DNA of 64,000 nt from Melghiribacillus thermohalophilus (GTDB lineage Bacteria > Bacillota > Bacilli > Bacillales > Alkalibacillaceae): assembly GCF_004342905.1 (NCBI RefSeq), contig NZ_SMAN01000017.1:1-64000 (forward strand). Direction: 5' to 3'. This document shows, in pieces, positions 9,692 to 17,849 of the stretch. The notes beneath the pieces were generated by a model that did no database searches, was not told the origin of the DNA, and saw only the letters and a list, made by a program, of their open reading frames with translations. Both the position numbers and the translations under genes were made by a program. Positions within the stretch are counted from its first letter, which is position 1; each line of letters starts with the position of its first letter.

Positions 9692-10582
9692 TTAGCGAAG
9701 ACTTTTGTGGATCCAGATTGCCACCTGAGATCCATCCCCCATCGCAATGGTTACCTGTTCAGAATGGGCTACAACGTCGCCTGCCGCCCATACATGTTTC
9801 ACATTCGTTTCTTTCGTACGAGAGTCCACAAGAATATGTTTATTTTCTAATAATTCTACTCCCAGCTGTTTCGCGAGTGATGATTCTACTTTATTACCGC
9901 CAAAGGCAACAAAACCTTTTCTTCTGAAAATTTCTTTTCCGTTGTCCAGACGTAAACCGATCAAGTTCATGTGATCATTCATTAAAATTTCACTCACCGG
10001 CTTTTGGATATATTGAATTTCGTTATGTTTGAGTTTATTTAAAAGTTCCCGGTTTACCTCCTCTTCTTCATGATTGATATAAACAAGATCACGATTCCAG
10101 TAAGTCAGTTCAAGGGCCATATTGGCTCCAGCATTTCCTGAACCGATGACAAATGAAGGTTCATCTTTAATTTCGTAGCCGTCGCAATCTGGACAGACAT
10201 ACACACTGATTCCAAGACAGTCCTTTAAATGAGGAATATCAGGCAGGCGATCCTTTACCCCTGTAGAAATCAGCAGGCGTCTGGCTGAATATTGCTGTCC
10301 AGTTTTTGTATCAATCTTGAATGGAGATGGGGACTGAATGCTGGTGACTATATCTTTCACAAAAAATACCCCAACCTCCCTGGCTTGCTTTCTTCCGGCA
10401 TGGCGGAGTTCCTCGCCGCTGATTCCGTCCGGCCATCCCAGAACATTGTGATATGTTTTGCACCAGACTGATCTTCCTTCATCAGCATCAATGACCAGAA
10501 CTGTATGATCATAACGGCCAAGCTGTATGGCTGCCTGAAGTCCTGCTATTCCACCGCCGATAATGACACAATCATAAATCAT
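9692..10582 (-). CDS. Thioredoxin reductase-like NAD(P)/FAD oxidoreductase
   Basis: A flavoprotein of about 296 residues with an N-terminal FAD motif (CVIIGGGIAGLQAA), an active-site-like CPDCDGYE (CxxC) at about 130-140, a second Rossmann motif (FVIGSGNAGANMA) and the C-terminal VWAAGDVV FAD contact. The order and size fit the thioredoxin reductase/ferredoxin-NADP reductase-like group, but it is not obviously TrxB itself. The start is uncertain between ATGs at 10588 and 10582; the G-run lies about six bases before the latter. It is transcribed in the same direction as the cold shock gene but separated from it by a strong terminator. Confidence 0.8.
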   Translation of the reverse strand: MIYDCVIIGGGIAGLQAAIQLGRYDHTVLVIDADEGRSVWCKTYHNVLGWPDGISGEELRHAGRKQAREVGVFFVKDIVTSIQSPSPFKIDTKTGQQYSARRLLISTGVKDRLPDIPHLKDCLGISVYVCPDCDGYEIKDEPSFVIGSGNAGANMALELTYWNRDLVYINHEEEEVNRELLNKLKHNEIQYIQKPVSEILMNDHMNLIGLRLDNGKEIFRRKGFVAFGGNKVESSLAKQLGVELLENKHILVDSRTKETNVKHVWAAGDVVAHSEQVTIAMGDGSQVAIWIHKSLR

Positions 10583-10599
10583 CTTCATCCCCCCCAAAG

Positions 10600-10650
10600 A
10601 AAACGAAAATGGAAAGGTTCTAACGGTATTGACCCGTCAGAACCTTTCCC
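10600..10650 (-). terminator. Strong terminator of the cold shock gene
   Basis: A 16-bp stem (GGAAAGGTTCTAACGG with CCGTCAGAACCTTTCC, one G-T pair) is followed on the minus strand by ATTTTCGTTTTC. It separates csp from the flavoprotein gene. Confidence 0.85.
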
Positions 10651-10657
10651 CCTCTGG

Positions 10658-10858
10658 TTATAGTTTTCTTACATTGGCTGCCTGGGGTCCCTTTTGACCT
10701 TCTTCTATGTCAAAACTTACTTCTTCCCCTTCTTCTAAAGTCCGAAAGCCATCTCCTTCAATGGCCGAATAATGAACAAATACATCATTCGAGCCTTCAA
10801 CTTCAATAAAACCATAACCTTTTTCTGAATTAAACCATTTTACTTTTCCAGTTGCCAT
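10658..10858 (-). CDS. CspA/CspB family cold shock protein
   Basis: The 66-residue protein is a single cold-shock domain with RNP1 (KGYGFIEV, 14-21) and RNP2 (VFVHYSAI, 26-33). Such proteins bind single-stranded RNA and DNA and act as RNA chaperones during cold shock and in stationary phase. AGGAGGAG lies about nine bases before the ATG. The sequence alone does not separate CspB, CspC and CspD orthologues, so no symbol is given. Confidence 0.95.
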   Translation of the reverse strand: MATGKVKWFNSEKGYGFIEVEGSNDVFVHYSAIEGDGFRTLEEGEEVSFDIEEGQKGPQAANVRKL

Positions 10859-11049
10859 CTAATCTTACTCCTCCTGATACAGTTTTTACAACATCTAGAA
10901 TGCATCAAACATCTTCATTTTATACATCTTGTCTATCAATTCACAGCGATTACCCATTTTTCCATCGATCTTCCTCATCACAACGCTTGTTTTATAAAAT
11001 TTCAAATTTTATGTTTACTTTTCCGCGATTATTTTTTAACATATTAAAG

Positions 11050-11063
11050 TGTGAGCGCTTACA
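11050..11063. promoter_or_regulatory. Catabolite responsive element (cre)
   Basis: TGTGAGCGCTTACA fits the CcpA operator consensus TGWNANCGNTNWCA closely. It lies 27 bp upstream of the 35-residue ORF and the SSS symporter, so the pair is probably repressed by CcpA when glucose is present. Confidence 0.75.
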
Positions 11064-11090
11064 TCATGAGAAGAGAGGGGTTTGGGAGAA

Positions 11091-11198
11091 ATGAACTTTG
11101 ATATGATTCTCGGGCTGTTTCTTATCCCGTTATTCATCATTGGATTAGGGGTTGCAGCCTATATTCACACCGGAAAGAAAGAGGGTGAGGCAGAATGA
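11091..11198 (+). CDS. Small symporter accessory membrane peptide (35 aa)
   Basis: This is a 35-codon ORF: an N-terminal MNFDMILGL, one hydrophobic segment of about 20 residues (residues 6-25), then the charged tail HTGKKEGEAE. Its TGA overlaps the symporter ATG (ATGA), indicating translational coupling. An AGAGGGG stretch lies 10 bases before the start. I know tiny single-span proteins encoded directly before SSS-type symporters in Firmicutes, annotated as symporter small accessory proteins. A role in stabilising or tuning the transporter is inferred. Confidence 0.75.
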   Translation: MNFDMILGLFLIPLFIIGLGVAAYIHTGKKEGEAE

Positions 11199-12718
11199 GT
11201 GCACATCCTGTTACAATCGGTGTACTGGCATTCTATTTAATGTTATTAATTGTGATCGGACTGGTCTCCACACGTAAAAGTTCAGGAGGGTTAACAGACT
11301 TTTTCCTTGCCGGAAGAGACCTTGGCAAATTCACAGTCGCACTGAGTGCCGTTAGTTCAGGACGAAGCGGATGGCTTGTTCTTGGTGTTACAGGAACAGC
11401 CTATTTAACTGGATTGAACGCAGTCTGGGCAGTAGCCGGTTATATTACGGTTGAAGTATTTATGTTTTTCTATGTAGCCAGGCGATTTAGGGTATACAGC
11501 GAAAAGACCGGCAGTATAACGATTCCAGATATTTTATCCAGTCGTTATAAAGACACATTCCACCTGCTTCGGGTCGTTAGTACATTCATTATTATTTTCT
11601 TTATGATTGCCTACGTGGGTAGCCAGGTCGTTGCAGGAGGAACCGCCTTCTCATCCAGTCTTGGAATCAGTGAGACTTCCGGAATGTGGTTAACCGCCAT
11701 CATCATCCTATTATATACCATGCTCGGCGGATTTCATGCAGTCAGTAAAACAGATGTATTACAGGCGCTCTTCATGTTTTTCTCTTTAGTCGTTCTGCCA
11801 TTTATCATTATGTTCGATTTAGGAGGAATTGGACCAATCATTGACACCATGAACACCAATGGAGAAGGATTTACAAGCCTCTGGACATTTGGCTTTGGAG
11901 CGATCGTGGGATTACTCGGGATTGGATTTGGAAGCCCCGGCAACCCGCATATTCTGGTACGATACATGTCCTTAAAAAATGTAAAAGAAATGCGCCAGGC
12001 TGCCCTGATCGGTACAATCTGGAACGTTGTAATGGCCTGGGGAGCAATTATGATTGGTCTTGCCGGAAGGGTATACTTCCCGGATGTATCTATGTTGCCA
12101 AACGAAAATAATGAGGCAATTTTTTCTTCTCTGGGCGAAGAAGTGCTGAATCCGTTTATGATGGGAATTTTATTAGTCGCCGTTTTGGCTGCTATTATGT
12201 CGAGTGCAGACAGTCAGTTATTGGTGGGAGCAAGTGCAATTGTTCGGGACGTAATTGACCGTCTGTTCCTTCGTGACCGAGGTCAGGTATCCAGTAAAAA
12301 CCTGGTCCTATTTAGCAGAATCAGTGTTCTGGTCCTGATGCTTTTATCCGTGTGGCTGGCCTTTTCTGCCCAGGAATTTGTATTCTGGATGGTTCTATTT
12401 GCATTTGGCGGATTGGGCGCCTGTTTTGGACCAGCCCTGCTGTTGACATTCTATTGGAAACGGACAACCGGACCCGGAATATTAGCCGGGATGATTACTG
12501 GATTGATCACAGTTATTCTGGTTAAGAAACAGCCGGAATGGACTTATTCATTCTTGCCTGATATGAAAGAACTTGTAGGAAAAATGTTGTTTGGTGTGAC
12601 CTATGAGGCTGTACCCGGTTTTCTTGTCGCCCTCATCGTGACAGTTCTTGTCAGTCTTGCTACCAGAAAACCTGAAAATGCTGACCAGGTTGTGGACGAC
12701 CTTAAAAAAATTGCGTAG
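11195..12718 (+). CDS. SSS family sodium:solute symporter
   Basis: The 507-residue protein has about 13 membrane segments. Family features are TDFFLAGRDLGKFTVALSAV near residues 33-52, a conserved RSGW turn in TM2, and GFGSPGNPHILVRYMS at about 245-260, which resembles the PutP/SSS signature. It probably imports an organic solute with sodium; it is PutP-like but proline specificity is not proven. Its ATG overlaps the stop of the small membrane ORF, and a cre site lies upstream, pointing to a carbon-source-controlled transporter. A bidirectional terminator follows. Confidence 0.85.
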   Translation: MSAHPVTIGVLAFYLMLLIVIGLVSTRKSSGGLTDFFLAGRDLGKFTVALSAVSSGRSGWLVLGVTGTAYLTGLNAVWAVAGYITVEVFMFFYVARRFRVYSEKTGSITIPDILSSRYKDTFHLLRVVSTFIIIFFMIAYVGSQVVAGGTAFSSSLGISETSGMWLTAIIILLYTMLGGFHAVSKTDVLQALFMFFSLVVLPFIIMFDLGGIGPIIDTMNTNGEGFTSLWTFGFGAIVGLLGIGFGSPGNPHILVRYMSLKNVKEMRQAALIGTIWNVVMAWGAIMIGLAGRVYFPDVSMLPNENNEAIFSSLGEEVLNPFMMGILLVAVLAAIMSSADSQLLVGASAIVRDVIDRLFLRDRGQVSSKNLVLFSRISVLVLMLLSVWLAFSAQEFVFWMVLFAFGGLGACFGPALLLTFYWKRTTGPGILAGMITGLITVILVKKQPEWTYSFLPDMKELVGKMLFGVTYEAVPGFLVALIVTVLVSLATRKPENADQVVDDLKKIA

Positions 12719-12748
12719 CCATATCATAAACCTGGGAATGGTTAACAC

Positions 12749-12785
12749 GAAAAAGCCATCGTTTTCAAGACGATGGCTTTTTCTT
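12749..12785. terminator. Bidirectional terminator between convergent genes
   Basis: AAAAAGCCATCG/CGATGGCTTTTT is a perfect stem with an A-run before and a T-run after. It serves the SSS symporter on the plus strand and probably the iron permease on the minus strand. Confidence 0.88.
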
Positions 12786-12867
12786 TGACCATTCATTTTT
12801 TGAAATGATTATCCAAAGCGGACCGGTTCCCTTTAACACTACGTCACTTTCTTTGAAAAGAAAGCCC

Positions 12868-14508
12868 TCACGAACCGTCTCTGTCCAGTACTTTATGAAA
12901 AACATAAATACTGATTGCACTGATTGTTACAATTAAAATGGAAGCTAAAGCAGCTTCATGTACCATTTCATCACTTGCAAAACGATAGGCCTGTGTGGCA
13001 AGGGTTGAAAAGTTAAATGGCTGCAAAAACAGGGTAAGTGGCAACTCCTTTAAAATATCGACAAAGACCAGTATAAATCCCCCAAGGAGAGCTCCCCTCA
13101 GCATCGGAATATCAACCTTAAAAAACGTCTTGACTGATGACATGCCCAGAACCCGAGAAGCTTCGGTAAAACTGGAGCCGATCTTTTCAAATCCTCCTTC
13201 CACCGCATTATAGCCTACAGCCATAAAACGAATAATATAGGCCGAGATAAGCATGACAAGGGTCGTACGCAGCACAATAGCTGTATCCAGATTGAACATA
13301 GCCGAAAAGGATTCCAGACAGCCATCAATCATGATAAATAAAGTAATAATGGCAATCGCAATAGCTGCACCAGGAATGGAATAGCCCAGGGTAATAACCC
13401 GGGAAGACAGACCGGGAATAATTCCTTTATGGAGACGAGTGTAGTTTCCTACGATTAGAGATACAATGATTATGATAGTCGAAGCAATTCCTGCAACTAT
13501 GATAGAATTATAGATTAAGGTCATAAATTCATCACTGATTACTTTACGATACGTCATGGTTGCCCATGAAACCAATTGTAAGATTGGTATGATGAAAGCT
13601 ATGCTAAATATAAATAAGCTATATCCAAAAACGAGCCATTTTTTATATCCGCGTAAGGGTTGGGGCTGAATTTGTCGAATATTAGCTGTTGAATAACTAT
13701 AACGTTTCTTTCCCCTCACCAGGCGTTCCAGCATCAAAACTGCAATAACGATGACCATTAAGATCCCGGCTAATTTTAGCGCGGAATCAAGGTCCTTCAT
13801 CCCGTACCATGTTCGGAAAATAGCCGTACTGAAAGTTTGAATTCCAAAATAACTGACCACACCATAATCATTAAGCACTTCCAGAACTACGAGAACCACA
13901 CCACCGACTATCGTTGATCTTGATAGGGGCAAGACTACACGGAAAAACGTCAATAACGGGCCTCCCCCAAGAAGTCTGGCATTTTCAAATAGAGATGCAG
14001 ACTGTTTTTCCAGAAACCCTTTTGTGATGACATATACATAGGGATAAAGGAATAAAGTAAATATAAAAATAGCCCCGGGAATTGTCATAATATTAAAATA
14101 TTGTTGATTGACTTCTATATGAAAAGAGTCTCTTAACGTTACTTGAATAAAGCCGGTATAGTTTAGCATTCCATGGTAAACATAGGCACCTATATATGGA
14201 GGGATCGCCAGCGGAAGAATGAACCCCCATTTAAAAAAATTCCTTAAAGGAAACTGATAATTCACAATCAGCCAGGCCAGACTAGTGCCAATCAACATCG
14301 TGGTTAATGCTGTAAATATAACTAATAGGAGCGTATTATAAATATAATCTTTTAACAAATACTGTCTGATATGTTCCCAATTTTCCGTTGGATCTGTAAA
14401 CAAGTTAATAGCGATTAAAACATTTGGAATAAAAATCAATAAAATCAACAATAAACTTAGCAGCGCCCAGACATTGAGGTGCCTGAAAGCCCCCTGTATG
14501 TGTTTCAT
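12868..14508 (-). CDS. Ferric iron ABC transporter permease
   Basis: The 546-residue protein has about 12 membrane segments in two homologous halves, each with a permease EAA-type loop (FENARLLGGGPLLTFFRVVLPLSR and FTEASRVLGMSSVKTFFKVDIPML). This doubled layout is typical of FbpB/SfuB permeases for Fe(III). The ATG at 14508 has AAGGGTG upstream; an ATG 12 codons earlier lacks an RBS. It follows the binding-protein gene after about 340 bp that contains a terminator-like hairpin, so expression may partly depend on readthrough or its own promoter. Its partners are the ATPase and the lipoprotein to the right. Confidence 0.88.
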   Translation of the reverse strand: MKHIQGAFRHLNVWALLSLLLILLIFIPNVLIAINLFTDPTENWEHIRQYLLKDYIYNTLLLVIFTALTTMLIGTSLAWLIVNYQFPLRNFFKWGFILPLAIPPYIGAYVYHGMLNYTGFIQVTLRDSFHIEVNQQYFNIMTIPGAIFIFTLFLYPYVYVITKGFLEKQSASLFENARLLGGGPLLTFFRVVLPLSRSTIVGGVVLVVLEVLNDYGVVSYFGIQTFSTAIFRTWYGMKDLDSALKLAGILMVIVIAVLMLERLVRGKKRYSYSTANIRQIQPQPLRGYKKWLVFGYSLFIFSIAFIIPILQLVSWATMTYRKVISDEFMTLIYNSIIVAGIASTIIIIVSLIVGNYTRLHKGIIPGLSSRVITLGYSIPGAAIAIAIITLFIMIDGCLESFSAMFNLDTAIVLRTTLVMLISAYIIRFMAVGYNAVEGGFEKIGSSFTEASRVLGMSSVKTFFKVDIPMLRGALLGGFILVFVDILKELPLTLFLQPFNFSTLATQAYRFASDEMVHEAALASILIVTISAISIYVFHKVLDRDGS

Positions 14509-14803
14509 CGATGACACACCCTTATTCGAAAAAATTCGAACCATACCATCCTATTATACCTGAAATCATGCTCATAGAAAAACATGGGCCGTTCGGATTT
14601 GAACTCAAAATGGATAAGTACACGGTTTTTGATAGAGATCACGTTGCAGACCCTCCGCATAACTCCAGAACTGAATGGCATACATTTCCACCTTTTAAAA
14701 AAATCGCCGATTTGGATTGGCAAACTTGACAGAGAAGATCAGAGTCCTATTGACCATATCCAATGTATCAGGCAAACATCTCACAACTTGAAATGTTCCC
14801 TAT
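14509..14803. other. Gene-poor interval within the iron transporter cluster
   Basis: About 300 bp before the hairpin hold no recognised gene. A plus-strand 72-codon frame (14511-14729) and a minus-strand frame exist, but neither has an RBS or a familiar sequence. It may hold the permease promoter or a gene remnant. Confidence 0.3.
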
Positions 14804-14840
14804 AAAAAAAGTACCGTACATTTCCGGTACGGTACTTTTT
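14804..14840. terminator. Strong bidirectional hairpin after the iron-binding lipoprotein gene
   Basis: AAAAAGTACCGTAC and GTACGGTACTTTTT form a perfect stem with a 7-base loop. It has A/T runs on both sides, 13 bp past the lipoprotein stop. Confidence 0.88.
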
Positions 14841-14852
14841 AACTCAGTTTGA

Positions 14853-15929
14853 TTATTTCCAGCCGACTCTGTCAAAAATCTTCATCGCTTCCTGCTGATG
14901 TTCCCCAAGTACGGACAAGTTAATATCCTGTTCTTTGAATTCTCCCCACGATTTAACCAGTTCGGAAGGCTCAACATTAGGATTGGCAGGATATTCATAA
15001 TTTGCAGCTGCAAATTCGCCCTGAGCCTCTTCACCAGTTAAAAATTCAATAAACTTAATGGCGTTTTCAACATTCTTCGCATGGGCAGTAACACCAGCCC
15101 CGCTGATATTGACATGAGTTCCTGTGGTTTCCTGGTTAGGGAAGAAGACTCCAATAGACTCAGCGACCTCAACTTCATGAGGATCTTCAGAGTTGATCAT
15201 TCGGCCAACATAATACGTATTCATAATGGCTACATCGCCGGTACCTGCAACAATAGCCTTTGCCTGATCACGATCATTGCCCTGCGGATCTCTTGACATG
15301 TTGTTTACAATTCCAGCTGCCCATTCTTCAGCAGCTTCAGGACCCATTATTTCCACAAAGGAAGCCAGCAGTGATTTGTTATAAATGTTTTCAGAGGAAC
15401 GAACGGTAACCCGGCCTTCCCATTCCGGCTCTGCTAACGCTTCATATGTAGAAAGCCCGGAAGGATCTACGCGATCTTTTGCATAAACAATCACACGCGC
15501 ACGTTTGGTTAAACCAAACCACTGATGATCCGGATCACGTAATTTCTCAGGAATATTGTTGAAAATCACTTCACTTTGAACCGGCTGAAGGAGACCGCTT
15601 TCTTTCGCCACATGCAAATTACCGGCATCCGCTGTGATGAACACATCTGCCTCCGTGTCTTCTCCTTCAATTTTCATTCGTTCAATAAGCTCGTCGGACT
15701 TTCCTTCAATAACATTGACTTTAATTCCTGTCTGTTCTTCAAACAAGTCATATAATTCACGGTCCGTATCATAGTGGCGGCTTGTGTAAAGATTTACAAC
15801 CTCCTGGTCATCTGACGATGATGAGTCATCAGCCTTTGAACCGTTTTGATCTTGTTCTCCACAGCCTGCAACTAAAACTAAGGCCAGAGCAAATGCTGTG
15901 AAAAGAAAGAGTCTCATACCTTGTTTCAC
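14853..15929 (-). CDS. Ferric iron ABC transporter substrate-binding lipoprotein
   Basis: The 358-residue precursor starts at GTG 15929, which has GGAGG eight bases upstream. A lipoprotein signal peptide ends in the lipobox LVAGC; the mature part begins CGEQDQNG. The fold matches FbpA/AfuA class binding proteins: VVNLYTSRHYDTDRELYDLF near the start and the adjacent tyrosine pair in NTYYVGRM, which in FbpA ligates Fe(III). It captures ferric iron outside the membrane and delivers it to the permease. Two Fur boxes lie 45-103 bp upstream of the start codon, so iron repression is expected. Confidence 0.9.
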   Translation of the reverse strand: MKQGMRLFLFTAFALALVLVAGCGEQDQNGSKADDSSSSDDQEVVNLYTSRHYDTDRELYDLFEEQTGIKVNVIEGKSDELIERMKIEGEDTEADVFITADAGNLHVAKESGLLQPVQSEVIFNNIPEKLRDPDHQWFGLTKRARVIVYAKDRVDPSGLSTYEALAEPEWEGRVTVRSSENIYNKSLLASFVEIMGPEAAEEWAAGIVNNMSRDPQGNDRDQAKAIVAGTGDVAIMNTYYVGRMINSEDPHEVEVAESIGVFFPNQETTGTHVNISGAGVTAHAKNVENAIKFIEFLTGEEAQGEFAAANYEYPANPNVEPSELVKSWGEFKEQDINLSVLGEHQQEAMKIFDRVGWK

Positions 15930-15973
15930 TGTGTATTCCTCCTTAAGCTGTTGTAATATCTGTTCTATGATTT

Positions 15974-16032
15974 GAAATTGATATTCATTTTCAACACCAA
16001 CTAAAATTATATTGATAGTGAGAATCAATGTC
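15974..16032. promoter_or_regulatory. Two Fur boxes upstream of the iron-binding protein gene
   Basis: GAAATTGATATTCATTTTC (15974-15992) and GATAGTGAGAATCAATGTC (16014-16032) each match 15 of 19 positions of the classic Fur consensus GATAATGATAATCATTATC. Their placement before the lipoprotein gene fits Fur repression in iron-replete cells. Confidence 0.78.
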
Positions 16033-16101
16033 AAGATGGTTTTATAAAAGCCTTATGACAGCAAAGGTTTTTGGCTAAATAGAGAGCCCCTGTATATAAG
16101 A

Positions 16102-16132
16102 AAAACTACCTGTTGCATGAACAGGTAGTTTG
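16102..16132 (-). terminator. Terminator after the iron ABC ATPase gene
   Basis: AAACTACCTGTT/AACAGGTAGTTT is a perfect stem, followed on the minus strand by TTCTTATATA. Confidence 0.75.
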
Positions 16133-16152
16133 AACCGCTTAAAGGATGTGTA

Positions 16153-17208
16153 TCATTCTACTAAGGCAACCAGTTCTGGTGAAATATCAAAGGCCACTGT
16201 CTGACCTACCTGAATATCCTGCTCTATCGGAACATAAATCACCATTGGAACATCCGTTTCTGACTGCGAAGGAAGACGAACTGACACTTCTTGATATTCG
16301 CCGGAATAAATGACCCGTTCTACTGTTCCAAAATATCGTCCTTCCTCTGCAAGACGGCATCCTTCAGGCCGAATGGAGACTTTCACATGATCGAGATGTT
16401 TTTCCATCCGCTCGGGCAAGCACACCCGGCCTATATGTGTATTGACATGTTTTAAGTCCTGACAAAGGGTTCCATCCAGTAAATTGGTTTTTCCAACAAA
16501 CTGCGCCACAAAACAATTTTTCGGGCATCGGTATAGATCTTTAGGTGTAGAAACCTGCTGAATCACACCTTCATTCATTACGACGATTCGATCGGAAACA
16601 GCAAATGCATCTTTTTGATCATGTGTGACAATGACTGCAGTCGTATTCGCTTTGCGCAGGATAGATGTAACATCATATCGCATTTTTTCACGCAAACCGG
16701 CATCAAGGTTGCTGAAAGGTTCATCCATCAAAACAACATCCGGATAGGGAGCCAGTGCACGTGCGAGAGCCACCCGCTGCTGCTGTCCCCCGGAAAGTTC
16801 ATGGGGATAACGTTTTCCATAGTCAGCCAGTCCAACCAGATCAAGCACTTCTATTGCCCGCTGTTTTTTCTTTCTTGACGACCATTTATTAAGACCGAAC
16901 ATCACATTTTTTTCTATATTTAAGTGCGGAAAAAGAGCATAATCCTGAAACACCATGCCTACCCCTCTTTTTTCTGGGGGCAGGGATATGCGGCTGTCCT
17001 GCACAATGCGATTGTCTATTCGAATGATCCCCTCTGTCGGCTGTTCGAACCCGGCTATCATCCGTAATGTAGTCGTTTTTCCACAGCCGCTTGGTCCTAA
17101 TAAGGTCACAATTTCCCCTTTTTCAATTTCCAGGTTCAGATTTTCCACGGCAGGTCGGGATGAACCATTGAACATTTTAGTGACCTGTTCTAAATGAATG
17201 AAACCCAT
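16153..17208 (-). CDS. Ferric iron ABC transporter ATP-binding protein
   Basis: The 351-residue ABC ATPase has Walker A GPSGCGKT (38-45), the signature LSGGQQQR near 137, Walker B VVLMDEPFSNLD, and a switch His in VIVTHDQ. A C-terminal TOBE-like regulatory extension of about 110 residues follows, as in FbpC/AfuC. It energises import by the neighbouring permease and binding protein. The ATG at 17208 has GGAG eight bases upstream; a GTG three codons earlier overlaps the RBS. A Fur box lies about 55 bp upstream. Gene order on the minus strand is ATPase, binding protein, permease. Confidence 0.9.
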   Translation of the reverse strand: MGFIHLEQVTKMFNGSSRPAVENLNLEIEKGEIVTLLGPSGCGKTTTLRMIAGFEQPTEGIIRIDNRIVQDSRISLPPEKRGVGMVFQDYALFPHLNIEKNVMFGLNKWSSRKKKQRAIEVLDLVGLADYGKRYPHELSGGQQQRVALARALAPYPDVVLMDEPFSNLDAGLREKMRYDVTSILRKANTTAVIVTHDQKDAFAVSDRIVVMNEGVIQQVSTPKDLYRCPKNCFVAQFVGKTNLLDGTLCQDLKHVNTHIGRVCLPERMEKHLDHVKVSIRPEGCRLAEEGRYFGTVERVIYSGEYQEVSVRLPSQSETDVPMVIYVPIEQDIQVGQTVAFDISPELVALVE

Positions 17209-17261
17209 TGTATCCACTCCAGATTATGTTCATCTCATGGTCAGCAAATCGTTCATTTAGT

Positions 17262-17280
17262 GAGAATGATTTTCATTATT
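17262..17280. promoter_or_regulatory. Fur box upstream of the iron ABC ATPase
   Basis: GAGAATGATTTTCATTATT matches the Fur consensus at 15 of 19 positions and is embedded in a near-perfect 23-base palindrome starting with TGAGAATGA. It lies 54 bp before the ATPase start. Confidence 0.8.
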
Positions 17281-17451
17281 CTCTTGAAAATATAGCATAT
17301 ATCCATCTGTTCAGTCAATAAATTGAGATCCTGGGATTCATCAGAGTTCTGGGATCCAGATTCATCCTGTCAGATGGTTCCCTGTAGTCTTTCATCGAAC
17401 ATTTTTCCGCTCTTTATTTTTTATTTGTTAGAAATACGTGTTTTTTTGCGC

Positions 17452-17766
17452 TTATGGTTTTCTTTTGATGCTTGCGCTCTCCCCCTGTGCGGTTGAAGTA
17501 CATCCATGGGTGATGGCACTAACCCCTTGGGCCGTCAGTTCTTGCTTTTGGGCTGTTCCATTACTTACTTGGGCAGTCAGGGCGCACTTTGAGCCATGGC
17601 AGTACTTTCTTGGGCGATTGACACCTGCTTATTGGGCGGTTGCAACGCATCCATGAGCGATTGCGCTAACCCATGCTTTCCCCCGGGCAGTTCCGCTCCC
17701 CTTTGCCGCCCCAGGACGGATACACTCCCCCCGGGGTGTTTCTGGCTTTCTTCTCAGATGAAACAC
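17452..17766 (-). pseudogene. Decayed heptad-repeat ORF (21-bp tandem repeats)
   Basis: The DNA from about 17464 to 17694 is a degenerate tandem array of roughly 11 units of 21 bp. Units start at 17485, 17506, 17527, 17548, 17569, 17589, 17610, 17632, 17653 and 17674; the plus-strand consensus begins TTGGGCGATTGCGCTAACCC. On the minus strand, a GTG at 17766 with AGGAGG just upstream opens a 45-codon frame ending at 17629. The array continues in two further frames to a TAA at 17452. One 22-bp and one 20-bp unit cause shifts that cancel, so the whole span is exactly 105 codons. The encoded pattern is heptads such as ALTAQVS, GTAQKQE and LTAQGVS. The function is unknown, and it could also be a non-coding repeat. 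Confidence 0.45.
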
Positions 17767-17794
17767 TCTCCTCCTGAATCATTGGCACAGACAA

Positions 17795-17822
17795 AAACCC
17801 CGACAGCCAAACTGTGCCGGGG
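17795..17822 (-). terminator. Terminator of the acyl-CoA synthetase gene
   Basis: CCCCGACAG pairs with CTGTGCCGGGG (one bulge). On the minus strand it is followed by TTTTTGTCTG. It lies about 30 bp past the stop. Confidence 0.8.
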
Positions 17823-17849
17823 AAATTGAAAAAGTTAATCGGTTGTATT

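Noticed and set aside
14511-14729. 72-codon plus-strand ORF within the iron transporter interval
   Set aside because: No RBS, no recognised family, and an equally long frame on the other strand.
17438-17656. Plus-strand ORF with Trp-Ala-Val heptads over the 21-bp array
   Set aside because: The minus strand has the RBS and start; the plus frame has no RBS and an odd Trp-rich composition.
17464-17694. CRISPR array
   Set aside because: The 21-bp periodic units are contiguous, without spacers, and no cas genes are nearby.
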